Assembly: GCF_020171925.1 (NCBI RefSeq)
Contig: NZ_JAIVAR010000002.1
Span: forward strand, 620,001-684,000
Length of the DNA: 64,000 nt
From: Rossellomorea aquimaris
GTDB taxonomy: Bacteria; Bacillota; Bacilli; Bacillales; Bacillaceae_B
Direction of reading: 5' to 3'
Position 1 is the stretch's first letter, and every line of letters starts with the position of its first letter. Under the pieces are notes generated by a model. It was not told the DNA's origin, did not search any database, and was given only the letters and a program-made list of their open reading frames with translations. The position numbers and the translations under genes were made by a program. Below are positions 42,841 through 51,416 of this stretch, piece after piece.

Positions 42841-44004
42841 TTGAATACATTTTTACAATATAATCCTACAAAGCTTTACTTCGGAAAAGGGGAAGTGAAG
42901 CAGTTATCAGCCATCCTGGATAAAGGACTGAAGGTGCTCCTCGTTTACGGCGGAGGCAGTATCAAGAAGAATGGCGTCTATGATGATGTCATGGGAGAGC
43001 TTGAAAAATTGGGAGCGACTGTTTTCGAATTGACTGGGGTCGAACCGAACCCTCGTTTATCAACGGTCCGCAAAGGTGTGGACATTTGTAAAAAGGAAGG
43101 GATCGACTTCATTTTAGCGGTTGGCGGAGGAAGTGTGATCGACTGCACAAAAGCGATCTCGGCAGGTGCTGAATACGAAGGTGACGTATGGGAGCTGATT
43201 ACAATGAAAGCCCCGATTGAAGCAGCCCGCCCGTTCGGGACCGTGCTGACATTGGCAGCTACAGGTTCTGAGATGAACAATGTATCGGTCATCACCAACT
43301 GGGAAACGAATGATAAGTTAGGGTGGAGCTCACCGCATGTGTTCCCGACATTCTCGATCTTGGATCCTTCATACACATTCTCCGTTCCACGCGATCAGAC
43401 GGTGTACGGCATTGTCGACAGCATGTCCCATGCATTAGAGCATTATTTCCACCGCACGGAAAATACGCCGATGATCGATGGCTTCATCGAATCATTGTTG
43501 CGTACGGCGATCGCCACAGGTCCGAAGCTTCTCGAAGACCTGCAATCGTTCAAGCATAGGGAAACGATGATGTATATCAGTACGACTGCGTTCAACGGCT
43601 CGCTTGCGAACGGAACGGACGGAGGGGACTGGGCGACCCACCGCATCGAGCATGCGATTTCTGCAGTATATGACATCCCGCATGGCGGCGGACTTGCCAT
43701 CCTGTTCCCGAATTGGCTCGAGCACGTCCTCGAAGAAGATCCGTCACGCGTCAAGCAGCTCGCCGTCAACGTATTCGGCATCTCCCCTGAAGGGAAAGAG
43801 GATATCGAGGTAGCGAGGGAAGGAGCGAAAGCCCTTCGCGACTTCTGGAATTCCCTCGGGGCACCGAGCACATTGGCCGACTATGAGATTGACGACCGTG
43901 ACTTTGATGCGATCGTCGAAAAGACATTCATCAAACCTGGCGTCGGTACGTATAAGGAAATGGATTACGATAGCGTGCGCGATATCCTGAAGCGCTCATT
44001 ATAA
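42841..44004 (+). CDS. yugJ: NADH-dependent butanol dehydrogenase-like iron ADH (YugJ-type)
   Basis: 387 residues, the same length as B. subtilis Yug[16 protein letters not shown]-terminus, [25 protein letters not shown] and [19 protein letters not shown] (metal ligands Asp and three His). It reduces aldehydes to alcohols with NAD(P)H. TTG 42841 sits 6 bp after AGAGGTG; a GTG at 42832 lies inside the ribosome site. It is a different branch from the iron ADH at 18.4 kb. Confidence 0.88.
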   Translation: MNTFLQYNPTKLYFGKGEVKQLSAILDKGLKVLLVYGGGSIKKNGVYDDVMGELEKLGATVFELTGVEPNPRLSTVRKGVDICKKEGIDFILAVGGGSVIDCTKAISAGAEYEGDVWELITMKAPIEAARPFGTVLTLAATGSEMNNVSVITNWETNDKLGWSSPHVFPTFSILDPSYTFSVPRDQTVYGIVDSMSHALEHYFHRTENTPMIDGFIESLLRTAIATGPKLLEDLQSFKHRETMMYISTTAFNGSLANGTDGGDWATHRIEHAISAVYDIPHGGGLAILFPNWLEHVLEEDPSRVKQLAVNVFGISPEGKEDIEVAREGAKALRDFWNSLGAPSTLADYEIDDRDFDAIVEKTFIKPGVGTYKEMDYDSVRDILKRSL

Positions 44005-44010
44005 GACATG

Positions 44011-44047
44011 AAAAAAGGACAGATCCCAGTGCGGATCTGTCCTTTTT
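44011..44047. terminator. Bidirectional terminator
   Basis: AAAAAAGGACAGATC / GATCTGTCCTTTTT between convergent genes. Confidence 0.85.
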
Positions 44048-44050
44048 CAT

Positions 44051-44506
44051 TTAACGCTGGCGGAAGCCTTCTTCCCTTAGATAAAGTGCGGCCTCATCAT
44101 ATCCGCCGAAGCTGTCCTCCAGATTATCCCCGGCATAGATGTTCCAGCGGTCATCCTCTTCCACGAGCAGAAGCGTATGCCCTTCTGCATCCTTCCATGT
44201 CTGCTCGACACCAGGTTCCACTTCTTCTTCCTCTGACAGGTAAGAAATGGACGCCGAGATGATGGCACGAAGTTCTTCTTCATTGAAATCCATGATATTG
44301 ACGAGCCCTTTTTGATTGGAATCATACTGGGGAAGATTCCCTGTATAGACGAATCCGTTCCCGTTTGGGTGCAGATGATGGACCACAACGGTCTTTTCAT
44401 AAAGGCTGTCCTCAAAGTGGAAATTCACCCGATTGAGCGACACCTCTTTCTTTGTGAGCTCATCGAATGTTTCAATGATGGCGAGTTTTTCTTCAAATGT
44501 AAGCAA
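44051..44506 (-). CDS. Conserved hypothetical protein
   Basis: 151 residues, soluble, acidic (a run of five Glu near the middle). LHPNGNGFVYTGNLPQYDSNQKGLVNIMDF and a C-terminal EDDRWNIYAGDNLEDSFGGYDEAALYLREEGF suggest a beta-rich N-half and a helical end. TTG start behind GAGGT. Family not recognised. Confidence 0.65.
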   Translation of the reverse strand: MLTFEEKLAIIETFDELTKKEVSLNRVNFHFEDSLYEKTVVVHHLHPNGNGFVYTGNLPQYDSNQKGLVNIMDFNEEELRAIISASISYLSEEEEVEPGVEQTWKDAEGHTLLLVEEDDRWNIYAGDNLEDSFGGYDEAALYLREEGFRQR

Positions 44507-44606
44507 GTAAATACCTCATTTCTACTTTTACGATTTACCCATTATAGCACAGTCCCCTATTTTTCAAGAAGGGTTCGGGGTATAATGATGTGAAGAGGTG
44601 AGCATA

Positions 44607-46217
44607 TTGAAAGATTTCACATCCTTAGGGATTCAAACAATGTATACAGATGCACTGAAAGAACAATCGATTACAGAACCGACACCGATCCAGGTAGAAA
44701 CGATACCTGTTTTACTAAATGGCGAAGATGTTATTGGACAAGCACAGACCGGTACGGGAAAAACAATGGCCTTCCTGCTGCCGATGCTTGCGAAAATTGA
44801 TAAAGAGAAAGAAAGCATCCAATCCTTGATCGTCACTCCGACAAGAGAACTGGCGATCCAAGTGACCGCGGAACTCAATCAGCTTCTGTCTGCTTCAAAA
44901 GAAGACATCAATGTACTGGCCGTTTATGGCGGGCAGGATGTCGAAAAGCAGATCAGCCGTCTGAAGAACCGCAGCATCCACATCGTCATCGGCACGCCGG
45001 GACGGATCCTTGATCACGTCCGCCGCGGCACAGTCGACTTTTCAGAAGTATCCTTCCTCGTCTTGGATGAGGCGGACCAAATGCTACACATCGGATTCTT
45101 CGATGAAGTGGAGGCCATCATCCGCGAGACGCCTTACACAAGGCAGACCGCATTGTTCTCGGCAACGATGTCAAAGGACATCCGCAAAATCGGGAAACGT
45201 TACATGAACAACCCGCACAACGTGCAAATCCGTGAAAAAGAGAAAATCGTCGAGGAAATCCATCAGGAAGTCGTCGAAACGACCGACCGCCGTAAGTTGG
45301 ACGCCCTAAGCCAGACGATCCATGATGTCCAGCCGTTCCTCGGCATCATTTTCTGCCGTACGAAAAGGCGGGTCAGCAAACTGTTGATGGACTTGAAAGC
45401 CAGAGGCTTCCTTGTCGATGAGCTTCACGGCGACCTGTCGCAGGCAAAAAGGGAAGCCGTCATGAAAAAGTTCCGCGAAGCGAAGATCCACTTGTTGATC
45501 GCAACCGATGTGGCAGCCCGTGGCTTGGACGTGGAAGGCGTCACCCACGTCTTCAACTACGACATCCCGCAGGACGTGGAGAGCTATATCCACCGCATCG
45601 GACGCACGGGTCGTGCCGGAAAAGACGGATTGGCGATTACGTTCGTGGCATTGAAGGATAAACAAGCGCTTGAAATGATTGAAAAAGGAATCGAGCGTTC
45701 GCTTCCTAGGCGCGAGGTGGATGTGGCGGCGGCTGCCGAAGCGAGCCCATCCCCGTCCCGAGGTAAAGGAACCAACGAAAGTGCCAAAGATCGAAGGGAA
45801 CGGAAAATACAGGAGAGCCGGGAACGCAGCGGGAGAGGCGGACGAGGATCGGGTGGACGTGGATCAGCCGGACGTGGATCGTCGGGACGTGACGGTGGCC
45901 GTGCATCAGCCGGAAGGGGCAGCGGCCGCGGGTCGAGCGGACGATCGGCTGGTAGGCCTGATGGTAGAAGTGGAACAAGCGGACGATCGGCTGGTAGGCC
46001 TGATGGTAGAAGTGGAACAAGCGGGCGATCTGCTGGTAGTTCTGACGGCAGACACGGATCAAGCAACCGTTCAGCTGAAAGGTCTGACGGCAGGAATCCA
46101 TCTGGAAGAGGATCGTCATCTGCAGGCAGAGGCGGCGGCCGCGGGACAGGCGACAGATCCAGTGGACGCAGCGGCGGCTCAAGCCAGCGTTCAGGTGGAA
46201 GAAGAGGCCGGTCTTGA
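44607..46217 (+). CDS. DEAD-box RNA helicase with repetitive RG/RS-rich tail
   Basis: 536 residues. The helicase core (1-365) has the Q motif (PTPIQ), [21 protein letters not shown], and HRIGRTGR. The last ~150 residues are low-complexity Gly/Arg/Ser ([18 protein letters not shown]), including a directly repeated 14-residue unit (DNA repeat at about 45940-46020). Such tails bind RNA and can drive phase separation; family members act in ribosome assembly and cold adaptation. TTG 44607 follows GAGGTG. Exact Csh/Dea type not decided. Confidence 0.88.
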   Translation: MKDFTSLGIQTMYTDALKEQSITEPTPIQVETIPVLLNGEDVIGQAQTGTGKTMAFLLPMLAKIDKEKESIQSLIVTPTRELAIQVTAELNQLLSASKEDINVLAVYGGQDVEKQISRLKNRSIHIVIGTPGRILDHVRRGTVDFSEVSFLVLDEADQMLHIGFFDEVEAIIRETPYTRQTALFSATMSKDIRKIGKRYMNNPHNVQIREKEKIVEEIHQEVVETTDRRKLDALSQTIHDVQPFLGIIFCRTKRRVSKLLMDLKARGFLVDELHGDLSQAKREAVMKKFREAKIHLLIATDVAARGLDVEGVTHVFNYDIPQDVESYIHRIGRTGRAGKDGLAITFVALKDKQALEMIEKGIERSLPRREVDVAAAAEASPSPSRGKGTNESAKDRRERKIQESRERSGRGGRGSGGRGSAGRGSSGRDGGRASAGRGSGRGSSGRSAGRPDGRSGTSGRSAGRPDGRSGTSGRSAGSSDGRHGSSNRSAERSDGRNPSGRGSSSAGRGGGRGTGDRSSGRSGGSSQRSGGRRGRS

Positions 46218-46234
46218 TGTAGTGGCTAAGATTG

Positions 46235-46276
46235 AAAAAGCATGGTGGCACAGTAGTGTGCCACCATGCTTTTTTG
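46235..46276 (+). terminator. Terminator of the helicase gene
   Basis: AAAAAGCATGGTGGCAC / GTGCCACCATGCTTTTTT. Confidence 0.9.
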
Positions 46277-46295
46277 TTGTGAGTGGTCGTTTTGT

Positions 46296-46430
46296 GGTTA
46301 ATTTTGGTAAGTGACGGAATTATTCGCAGAATCGAAAGAATAGTGGGCTGAATTCGAAGATTCAAGGTGAAAATTAAAAGATTATCATTTGAAATTCGAA
46401 GATTATGCTCCGATTCCGAAAGATTCCCCA
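46296..46430 (+). repeat. Array D: five 21-bp units with leader, orphan (no NERD gene)
   Basis: -10-like TTAATT (46298-46303) after TGG, 2 bp, then leader GGTAAGTGACGGAAT from 46306. Anchors lie exactly 21 bp apart at 46338, 46359, 46380, 46401 and 46422, plus a degenerate unit at 46317. Same family as arrays B and C; the leader-to-first-anchor distance (32 bp) is identical in all three. Confidence 0.88.
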
Positions 46431-46497
46431 TTTAAATTCCAATTCCATCTCTTCCGATCCCCAATTGTACTCTAAATGCCTCCTTAAAAACGCACCG

Positions 46498-46662
46498 ATC
46501 CCCAATTTCACTGAATACAATCCCAATAAATAGTCCCAATCCCCAATTTCACTGAATACAATCCCAATAAATAGTCCCAATCCCCAATTTCACTCAATAC
46601 AATCCCAATAAAAAGCCCCAATCCCCAATTTCAGTCAATACAATCCCAATAAATACCCCCAA
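46498..46662 (+). repeat. Array F: four 41-bp tandem repeats
   Basis: The unit begins ATCCCCAATTTCACTGAATA and continues with CAATCCCAATAAATAGTCCCA. It is present four times with few changes, with degenerate C/A-rich continuation on both sides. The + strand carries very few G residues. No coding frame, since 41 is not a multiple of 3. Confidence 0.85.
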
Positions 46663-46939
46663 TCCACCCAATTTTCTCTATACACCCCCTAAAAATAGCA
46701 CCAATCCCCCAACTCCACTCTACACGCCCCCCCTAATAACCCCCCAATCCTCCCATTTACACTAATCGCCCTCCCAATCGCCCCCTCCAAACCGCCCCAA
46801 TCCAGAAATCTAAACGAAACGAAACCCGACTCCTCAATAACCTCCTCAATTATCTCCCCCAATCGCTATTCCATCTAAAATCAGGATCTAAACAAAACCC
46901 GTCCCCTCTATTATTTATCAGAAAATTAAAACAACTAAC
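46663..46939. other. Gene-free C/A-rich tract after array F
   Basis: Decaying remnants of CCCAAT-type repeats, very G-poor on the + strand to about 46900. No gene or RNA structure recognised. Confidence 0.6.
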
Positions 46940-46986
46940 TTGATATCTCCAGCTCATTCCCTTATAAATAAAGTAAACGCTTTACT
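46940..46986 (+). promoter_or_regulatory. Promoter and dyad operator of the acyl-CoA ligase gene
   Basis: TTGATA (46940-46945), 17-bp spacer, TATAAA (46963-46968), then the palindrome AGTAAACGCTTTACT (46972-46986) at the start site. The dyad resembles a catabolite (CcpA) cre site but mismatches the consensus at its ends. Confidence 0.65.
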
Positions 46987-47013
46987 ATTTTAGGAAGGGG
47001 ATGGAATGACAGC

Positions 47014-48594
47014 ATGCATGTACCTTTAGTGTTAACGGATTTTCTTGATCGGGCGGTCGAGCAATACGGAGATAAAACCGCGATCATCGATGATGAAAAG
47101 AGACTTACATATAAACAGTTGAATGCGCGGGTCAATCAGCTTTCCCGCGGATTGCGAGCGCTTGGCGTCCAAAAAGGGGATAAAGTCGCGTACCTCGCAC
47201 CAAATACGACGGAAATGCTGGAAGGATTCTACGGGGTGTACGGTGTCGGAGGCGTGATGGCTCCGCTCAATACTCGCCTCAAACCAGCGGATTATGAGTT
47301 CATCCTCACACACAGTGAGAGCAAGGCTTTGTTTGTGGATGAAGAGTTGTACCCGCTCGTGAAGCCGATTTTATCAAAAGTGCCGAATCTCCAACATGTC
47401 ATCATCCACGGCGAATCACAGGATGCTTACCCCGGCTATGACGAGTGGAGGGGCCAATTCAGCCCCGATCCCTTCGACAGGGTCCCACTTGAAGAAACCG
47501 ATATCGCTTCGCTACTCTACACAAGCGGGACAACCGGGGATCCGAAGGGAGTCCTCCTGACGCATCGGTCCAATTATCTTCACGCGCTTTCAAGCATGCA
47601 CCATCTGAAGGTGTCAGATCAGGACACGCTGCTGCATGTGCTGCCGATGTTCCACGTGAACGGCTGGGGATCGCCTTTCTACTATACGGCGAACGGTGCG
47701 ACACAGGTGATGCTGAGGAGAGTGGATCCGAAGGTCATTTTGGAAAAAGTGAAGAAGCACGGCGTATCGATCATGCATATGGCGCCGACCGTCCTCAATA
47801 TGATTCTTGAACAATATGAAGCTGATAAACCAGTCATCGATCAGCCGGTGAGAGTCGTGATTGCAGGGTCCGCACCTCCTCCGGCTTTTGTGAGGAAAGT
47901 AGAAGAGGATCTGAAGTGGGAGTTCATCCAGGTGTATGGGATGACCGAGATCTCACCGCTCATCACGACATCGGTGATCCGGTCGACGGAGCTTGAAAAA
48001 ACGAAGGAAGAGAAGTACCGATTGAAGGCCAAGGCGGGATACAGTATGGTCGGTGCCAAGGTCAAGGTCGTGGATGAGGTAGGAAACGAGGTTCCTCATG
48101 ACGGCAAGGCAATCGGCGAAATCGTGACGAGGACCAACACAGTCATGGAGGGGTATTTCAAGAACCCCGAAGCGACAAATGCAACGATCCGCGATGGTTG
48201 GTTACATACGGGGGATATGGCGGTCGTCGATGGGGACGGTTATATCGAGATTGTCGACCGGATGAAGGATGTCATCATCAGCGGCGGGGAGAATATTTCT
48301 TCCATTGAAGTCGAGGGTGCGCTTTATGAACATCCCGGTGTACTTGAAGCGGCGGTGATTGCAGTGCCTGACGAACGTTGGGGAGAGGTACCGCATGCCG
48401 TGGTCGTCACCCGGGAAGGCTACACGCTGACAGAAGAAGAACTCATCTCGTTCAGCCGTGAAAAATTAGCCCATTTCAAAGCACCGAAGGGAATCACATT
48501 TGCGGAAGAACTTCCGAAAACGGCTTCAGGGAAGATCCAGAAAGTCGTCATCCGAAAGGAGTTCTGGAAAGACCGGGACCGGATGGTACACTAA
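47014..48594 (+). CDS. Fatty acid--CoA ligase (AMP-binding)
   Basis: 526 residues. ANL superfamily: P-loop-like SLLYTSGTTGDPKGVLLTH, VYGMTEISPL, WLHTGDM, and the C-terminal lysine in PKTASGKIQK. It activates carboxylic acids via acyl-adenylate to acyl-CoA; length and pattern fit medium/long-chain acyl-CoA synthetases rather than acetyl-CoA synthetase. GGAAGGGGATGG precedes ATG 47014. Single gene; chain-length preference unknown. Confidence 0.88.
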   Translation: MHVPLVLTDFLDRAVEQYGDKTAIIDDEKRLTYKQLNARVNQLSRGLRALGVQKGDKVAYLAPNTTEMLEGFYGVYGVGGVMAPLNTRLKPADYEFILTHSESKALFVDEELYPLVKPILSKVPNLQHVIIHGESQDAYPGYDEWRGQFSPDPFDRVPLEETDIASLLYTSGTTGDPKGVLLTHRSNYLHALSSMHHLKVSDQDTLLHVLPMFHVNGWGSPFYYTANGATQVMLRRVDPKVILEKVKKHGVSIMHMAPTVLNMILEQYEADKPVIDQPVRVVIAGSAPPPAFVRKVEEDLKWEFIQVYGMTEISPLITTSVIRSTELEKTKEEKYRLKAKAGYSMVGAKVKVVDEVGNEVPHDGKAIGEIVTRTNTVMEGYFKNPEATNATIRDGWLHTGDMAVVDGDGYIEIVDRMKDVIISGGENISSIEVEGALYEHPGVLEAAVIAVPDERWGEVPHAVVVTREGYTLTEEELISFSREKLAHFKAPKGITFAEELPKTASGKIQKVVIRKEFWKDRDRMVH

Positions 48595-48603
48595 TAAAAT
48601 CAA

Positions 48604-48640
48604 TAAAAAGACGTGTGAGCCTCCTCACACGTCTTTTTGT
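48604..48640. terminator. Bidirectional terminator
   Basis: AAAAAGACGTGTGAG / CTCACACGTCTTTTT between convergent genes. Confidence 0.88.
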
Positions 48641-48645
48641 TGATC

Positions 48646-49263
48646 TTATTTAAAAATGCCGAACGGCTTTCCGACTGGAAGCGTCACTTTTCCGAAATGA
48701 TCATTCAGCACACTCGCTGCCGATCCATAGAAGCTGAAGAGTGAAATCAATAGCTCCGAAACGGCCGCCAATGTGTGCATCGCTTCTGGCATGATCCCCA
48801 ATGTTGACAATGAAAGGCCAATGAACAAGAAGTCGATCAATACGAAAATGATGAACAGTACCTTATGTGTTTCCATCGCTCCGATCGTCATGAACAGGCT
48901 GAAGATCAAGTAACCGATGAAGGCGATCCCTAATTGCTCGGGATCGACGGCTGCAGCCGCATCTTCTCCGAACACACCGAACTGGATCAGCCAGGATGCC
49001 CCGACACCGAGCCAGAACAGTCCGAATGCTCCAAAGGCTGTCATGCCGAACGTATTATTGTGTTTCGCATCTTGGATAGAAGCAAATAGCTGTGCAAATC
49101 CACCAAGGAAGATCGCCCAAGGCAGCACAAATGATACGCCGTCCGTCCACCCAAGCTTGGATGATGAGGCCACGAGTGTGACCATTGCAAGCCCGAATAA
49201 CCCGATGGCAGAAGGGTCCGCCGCTGATATTTGAACTCGTTGAGTTGTTTGTGATTGATTCAT
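48646..49263 (-). CDS. satP: Acetate/succinate transporter, GPR1/FUN34/YaaH (SatP) family
   Basis: 205 residues, six helices, with the family N-terminal motif region (DPSAIGLFGLAMVTLVASS, equivalent to NPxPLGLxxF) and FLGGFAQLFASI. It carries acetate-type monocarboxylates across the plasma membrane. ATG 49263 follows AGGAGGAATC. Its convergent neighbour is an acyl-CoA ligase, but a shared pathway is only a guess. Confidence 0.85.
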   Translation of the reverse strand: MNQSQTTQRVQISAADPSAIGLFGLAMVTLVASSSKLGWTDGVSFVLPWAIFLGGFAQLFASIQDAKHNNTFGMTAFGAFGLFWLGVGASWLIQFGVFGEDAAAAVDPEQLGIAFIGYLIFSLFMTIGAMETHKVLFIIFVLIDFLFIGLSLSTLGIMPEAMHTLAAVSELLISLFSFYGSAASVLNDHFGKVTLPVGKPFGIFK

Positions 49264-49497
49264 GATGATTCCTCCTAAAAAAACATACTTGACTAATTTA
49301 CAGAAAAAATCGATGGGGCACAATAGCAAAAAAGGATGTAAGCATAACTTTCATAAAAATTTTTTCTGTGGGGATGCCTGCTCTCATTAGGATTTGGAAA
49401 TTTTTATAAAAAAACAGCCCATCATGATGTTTATCTTTTCAAAAAGATGGTAAACAAGCCTATGTAACATAAAAAAACAAAGGAGGATTCTTACAAT
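49264..49497. other. Gene-free AT-rich region
   Basis: No gene recognised on either strand. It contains the satP leader and short A/T runs only. Confidence 0.5.
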
Positions 49498-49533
49498 ATG
49501 GCATTCTGTTTTAAGAGAAAAGATAAGCCATAG
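49498..49533 (+). CDS. Candidate 11-residue microprotein
   Basis: ATG with stop after 11 codons (MAFCFKRKDKP), preceded by a very strong AAAGGAGGATT at ideal distance. It is basic with one cysteine. Too short to judge by composition; the ribosome site is the main evidence. Confidence 0.35.
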   Translation: MAFCFKRKDKP

Positions 49534-49660
49534 GGCTGCTTGATACGAACAGCAAATGAGGATTCACCTTAGTTTTTTAAAGAAAAAGTCATTGGAAACG
49601 TCATTTCTGTAAGAGTCATTGGTCACTACACTAATTACACTCAAAAGGAGAGGAAACAAC

Positions 49661-49885
49661 ATGGCAGACAATCAGAACAACAATAATAAGATGAGCTATG
49701 AGGAAGCTGGCCGCAAAGGTGGGGAAGCTACCTCCCGCAACCACGATAAGGAATTCTATCAAGAGATCGGGGAAAAGGGCGGGGAAGCGACTGCCAGCAA
49801 TCATGATAAGGAATTCTACCAGGATATCGGCGAAAAGGGCGGTAAAAGCTCCGGCGGTGGAAACCAATCGTCAAGCAATAGCTAA
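49661..49885 (+). CDS. KGG-repeat general stress protein (GsiB/con-10 type), copy 1
   Basis: 74 residues, hydrophilic and Asn-rich, with KGG motifs in ~20-residue repeats (AGRKGGEATSRNHDKEFYQEIGEKGGEA). This is the stress/desiccation KGG family of GsiB. ATG 49661 follows AAAAGGAGAGG. The upstream ~90 bp (GTCATTGGAAACGTCATTT element) is duplicated before copy 2, so the two are separately expressed paralogues. Confidence 0.85.
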   Translation: MADNQNNNNKMSYEEAGRKGGEATSRNHDKEFYQEIGEKGGEATASNHDKEFYQDIGEKGGKSSGGGNQSSSNS

Positions 49886-49962
49886 ATCAGCAGTCATTGG
49901 AAACGTCATTTCCGAAAGTAGTCATTGGATTCAACCATTACACTTAAAGGAGAGGAAACAAC

Positions 49963-50193
49963 ATGGCAAACAGTTCAAATAATAATAATGAAAAGATGAG
50001 TTATGAAGAAGCTGGCCGAAAAGGCGGAAACGCGACAGCACGCAACCACGACAAAGAGTTTTATCAAGAGATCGGGGAAAAAGGTGGAGAAGCCACTTCG
50101 AACAATCATAGTAAAGAGTTCTATCAGGAAATCGGAGAAAAAGGCGGCAACAGCTCCAATCAATCAAACACCAATAATTCAAACAACAACTAA
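49963..50193 (+). CDS. KGG-repeat general stress protein (GsiB/con-10 type), copy 2
   Basis: 76 residues, same architecture as copy 1 with a longer Asn/Ser-rich tail. AAAGGAGAGG precedes ATG 49963. Arisen by tandem duplication including the 5' region. Role presumably protection under stress or in spores. Confidence 0.85.
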   Translation: MANSSNNNNEKMSYEEAGRKGGNATARNHDKEFYQEIGEKGGEATSNNHSKEFYQEIGEKGGNSSNQSNTNNSNNN

Positions 50194-50203
50194 TCCATAA
50201 CTA

Positions 50204-50237
50204 CGAAAAGGGATCCGGCACAAGGGTCCCTTTTTTA
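50204..50237 (+). terminator. Terminator after KGG gene pair
   Basis: AAAAGGGA / TCCCTTTTTT with an internal GGCACAAGG loop. Confidence 0.75.
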
Positions 50238-50403
50238 CGTGGACGGGAATGGTATCGGTACGTGTCCCTCACCACCCTTTCGCACGGCTCTTCCCCTCTT
50301 CATTTCTCATCACCTTCAATGGTCGCAACGAATTCCATGGTTTCACTCAAAGCGAAAGAGGGAATACTCACTCCGAAACGAAAATAATAGGAGGTAAAGC
50401 CCT

Positions 50404-51297
50404 ATGAACCTGTCAGAGCAAGCAGTCAGGGAAAGTGCATTTTGCCCTAACGAATATGGAAGATTGAAAAAGGTATTGGTGGTTTCACCTCTGAATATGA
50501 GAATCACCGAAGTTATCAACGAAACACAAAAACATTATCTGAAAGAAAATATTGATATAGATAAAGCGATCAAGCAGCACGATCAATTTGTCCGGATCCT
50601 TGAGGAACATGGGGTCAGGGTGAGTCATCTCGAACCCCTTGAAGAATTGAACGAGCAGGTATTCACCAGGGATATCGGATTTTGCATCGGCAATGAATTC
50701 TTTGTTTCTTCCATGAACGCAGAGCTGAGGAAGGGCGAAGTGAAGGTACTGATGGAATGGCTGGAGGCGAATGCGCTTCCTCACATCCACCTGGCAGGTC
50801 ACTCGATTGAAGGAGGGGATGTGCTTGTTGATGGAAAGGATGTATGGGTCGGGATCAGTGGACGGACCAACCGTCTGGCCATCCAGAATTTGAAGAAGCT
50901 GCTTCCGGATCATACTGTGCATGCACTACCCCTGAGAAGCGACATCCTTCACCTTGACTGTGTGTTCACGATCCTTTCGGAAGAAGCAGCCATCGTATAT
51001 CCGCCTGCCTTTTCAAAGAAAGACCTGCAAAAAATCAAAGCCCGGTACAATGTCATCGAAGTGGATGACCGGGAGCAATTCCAGATGGGTCCGAACGTAC
51101 TGGCGATTGGGGACCACAAGATCATCAGTCTCACTGGGAACAGAGGACTGAACGAAAAAATCAGGGGAAAAGGCTTCACGGTCATCGAAACCGACTTCTC
51201 TGAAATCATCAAATCAGGCGGCTCATTCAGATGCTGTACGCTTCCGGTCATAAGGGAGCAGGACAAAGGTACGTCCCTCACTGCTTTAAAGCGATGA
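50404..51297 (+). CDS. Dimethylargininase-like protein (YkgA family)
   Basis: 297 residues. Amidinohydrolase superfamily: R89-D90 in VFTRDIGFCIG, SIEGGDVLVDG, histidine in ILHLDCVFTI, and nucleophile C277 in GGSFRCCTLP. It is closest to Bacillus YkgA, annotated as N,N-dimethylarginine dimethylaminohydrolase-like. The final ten codons (KGTSLTALKR) and stop derive from an inserted dispersed palindrome, so the ancestral protein probably ended near VIRE. AGGAGGTAAAG precedes ATG 50404. Confidence 0.85.
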   Translation: MNLSEQAVRESAFCPNEYGRLKKVLVVSPLNMRITEVINETQKHYLKENIDIDKAIKQHDQFVRILEEHGVRVSHLEPLEELNEQVFTRDIGFCIGNEFFVSSMNAELRKGEVKVLMEWLEANALPHIHLAGHSIEGGDVLVDGKDVWVGISGRTNRLAIQNLKKLLPDHTVHALPLRSDILHLDCVFTILSEEAAIVYPPAFSKKDLQKIKARYNVIEVDDREQFQMGPNVLAIGDHKIISLTGNRGLNEKIRGKGFTVIETDFSEIIKSGGSFRCCTLPVIREQDKGTSLTALKR

Positions 51298-51310
51298 GGG
51301 ACGTACCTTT
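51265..51310. repeat. Dispersed palindrome, copy 5, overlapping a gene end
   Basis: AAAGGTACGTCCCTCACTGC ... ATGAGGGACGTACCTTT. The first two thirds are translated as the C-terminus of the YkgA-like protein and the TGA stop lies in the right arm. Confidence 0.92.
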
Positions 51311-51318
51311 CGTCCAAG

Positions 51319-51368
51319 TTTACAAACCTTTTACATTTTTGTAGCCTCTATGAAAAAGGATGTTTACA
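51319..51368 (+). promoter_or_regulatory. PhoP-box-like direct repeats upstream of alkaline phosphatase
   Basis: TTTACA at 51319-51324 and 51330-51335 (11-bp spacing, as in Bacillus PhoP boxes TT[A/C/T]ACA-N5-TT[A/C/T]ACA), and a third TTTACA at 51363-51368. This predicts induction by phosphate starvation. Confidence 0.65.
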
Positions 51369-51416
51369 TCTTTCTACTATTCTAGTAACTGTATTCAAAT
51401 TCTAGGAGGTAGGAAA

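Noticed and set aside
45584..46314. Long overlapping frames on both strands over the helicase 3' end
   Set aside because: They are by-products of the GC-rich GRGS/SGRS repeat tail. No start or ribosome signals, and low-complexity translations.
46972..46986. Definite CcpA cre site before the acyl-CoA ligase
   Set aside because: The core AAACGCTTT fits but both ends mismatch the cre consensus. Recorded only as a dyad.
50257..50272. Full palindrome copy before the YkgA-like gene
   Set aside because: Only one arm-like stretch (GGTACGTGTCCCTCA) is present, with no complementary arm within reach.
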